In this document: piece after piece, positions 63,255 to 64,000 of the stretch | Numbering within the stretch: the first letter of the stretch is position 1 | How the letters are laid out: every line of letters begins with the position of its first letter | Assembly (NCBI RefSeq): GCF_029227915.1 | Contig: NC_079882.1 | Coordinates: 12,960,001 to 13,024,000, forward strand | Length of the DNA stretch: 64,000 nucleotides | DNA from: Hydractinia symbiolongicarpus | Taxonomy: Eukaryota; Cnidaria; Hydrozoa; Anthoathecata; Hydractiniidae | Reading direction: 5' to 3' | Translations under genes and position numbers: made by a program | Notes under the pieces: model-generated | Seen by the model: only the letters and a program-made list of their open reading frames with translations | The model's database searches: none | Told to the model about the DNA's origin: nothing

Positions 63255-64000
63255 CTGAAATACAGATGAAAATCAACTGACTTTTGTCAAGGAAGAAGTA
63301 AAGATATAAAATCTATTAAAAGTACAGTTAAGATCATATTGCTAATCTGTAAATTGAGTTTCAAATGTTTTCTTTTCTTTATTGATCCTTAAATGGGCTA
63401 TGAAACGGCTGTTGGTTTTCGACTTTCGTGACATACACGGAAATCGGTGGAAAAGTTTATGAATACTGAGGACAAAAACAACAACTTAAATCATCTTAAA
63501 TATCATATTATGTTTACTAAATATAACTGAATAAACAGAAAAGTTTCCTACATATTTCGATATCCATGATTCATTCGATAAAAGTTCTTTTAAGTACTTT
63601 TAACTCAAGCTTTCTAATAAAATAAACTTCAAACCTTTTGAACTAGCTAGCTATATCCTTCGAAATTTTACATAGAAACATATGAGTTTATTATGCCGGT
63701 CAAAGCACCAATAATGACTTCAAAATCTTTCTAGACGTATTAATAACCTTCTTAAAGCTAGTAACACACCATTTTTTAACAAATACAGCTCCTCGTGTTG
63801 TATCTGTTACCTGTTATTTTACCGCCGAAAAGAACACTAAGGGAAAATTTTTCTTTTTCTATAAAGTAAAAATAAAAAGTAGCAAATTCAGCAGAAAAAT
63901 CTAATTGTTCATAAACAGGTTGTCTACACGTCTAAGTGTTCTAAAGTGTGTATAATTTCTGCCACCTTGACCTTTTGAGTGGTTCGTTTATTCCACGCTA
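63255..64000. other. GPCR intron or upstream region
   Basis: No further GAIN-region exon with a phase-0 donor was recognised on the minus strand, so this is most likely the intron ahead of the exon at 63254. AT-rich, nothing else seen. Confidence 0.5.

Overview
This is a eukaryotic, animal window: AT-rich (roughly two thirds A+T by eye), with GT-AG introns, metazoan gene families and dense transposable-element relics. Centrin, an adhesion GPCR, a Sam68/KHDRBS-type RNA-binding protein and a PAN plus laminin-G secreted protein are all animal genes. The transposon families present (THAP/P-like with a C2H2 side gene, pogo/Tigger, MULE, DDE-integrase with a HECT-like side gene, R2-like retroelements) are ones I associate with cnidarians such as Hydra and Nematostella. 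A cnidarian, probably hydrozoan, source is therefore my inference, not proof.

Layout. 3.0-5.3 kb (+): the C-terminal exons of a KHDRBS/Sam68-like STAR protein. It has two clean, phase-matched alternative last exons and a possible third, very long, frame-broken one (8.5-11.5 kb). 12.2-14.9 kb: a pogo-type DNA transposon with intact terminal inverted repeats, carrying transposase fragments on + and a HIRAN-like gene on -, with a second Tigger-like element nested inside. 15.1 kb: a GIY-YIG relic. 16.5-17.6 kb (-): a dead MULE transposase. 20.5-24.8 kb: an inverted duplication holding an intact small secreted six-cysteine peptide gene (21.4-21.9 kb, +) and its broken mirror copy (23.6-23.9 kb, -). 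27.2-28.6 and 37.8-40.7 kb (-): two decayed copies of one R2-like non-LTR retrotransposon family. 28.7-31.0 kb: a non-autonomous element with GGGGCGGATCTAG ends and internal repeat arrays. 34.6-37.6 kb: a decayed two-gene element, DDE-integrase on + and a zinc-ribbon/HECT-like gene on -. 41.9-44.4 kb (+): an intact four-exon PAN-LamG secreted protein. 46.1 kb: an isolated GH18-like exon. 47.5-48.3 kb: a MITE split by a tRNA-derived SINE with a perfect 9-bp target duplication. 51.5-57.9 kb (+): centrin, whose last intron holds a 4.3-kb P-superfamily transposon flanked by a 7-bp direct repeat. 59.9-63.3 kb (-): the GAIN-GPS-7TM part of an adhesion GPCR whose 5' end lies beyond the window.

The most interesting pattern is that three unrelated cut-and-paste transposons here (pogo, DDE-integrase, P-like) each pair a transposase with a second, opposite-strand gene that is not a transposase: HIRAN-like, zinc-ribbon/HECT-like, and C2H2-finger of unknown function. 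The second notable locus is the inverted-duplicated secreted peptide gene with mirror-symmetric cysteine spacing. Exon boundaries were placed by hand from splice consensus and reading phase; no alignment or database search was run.
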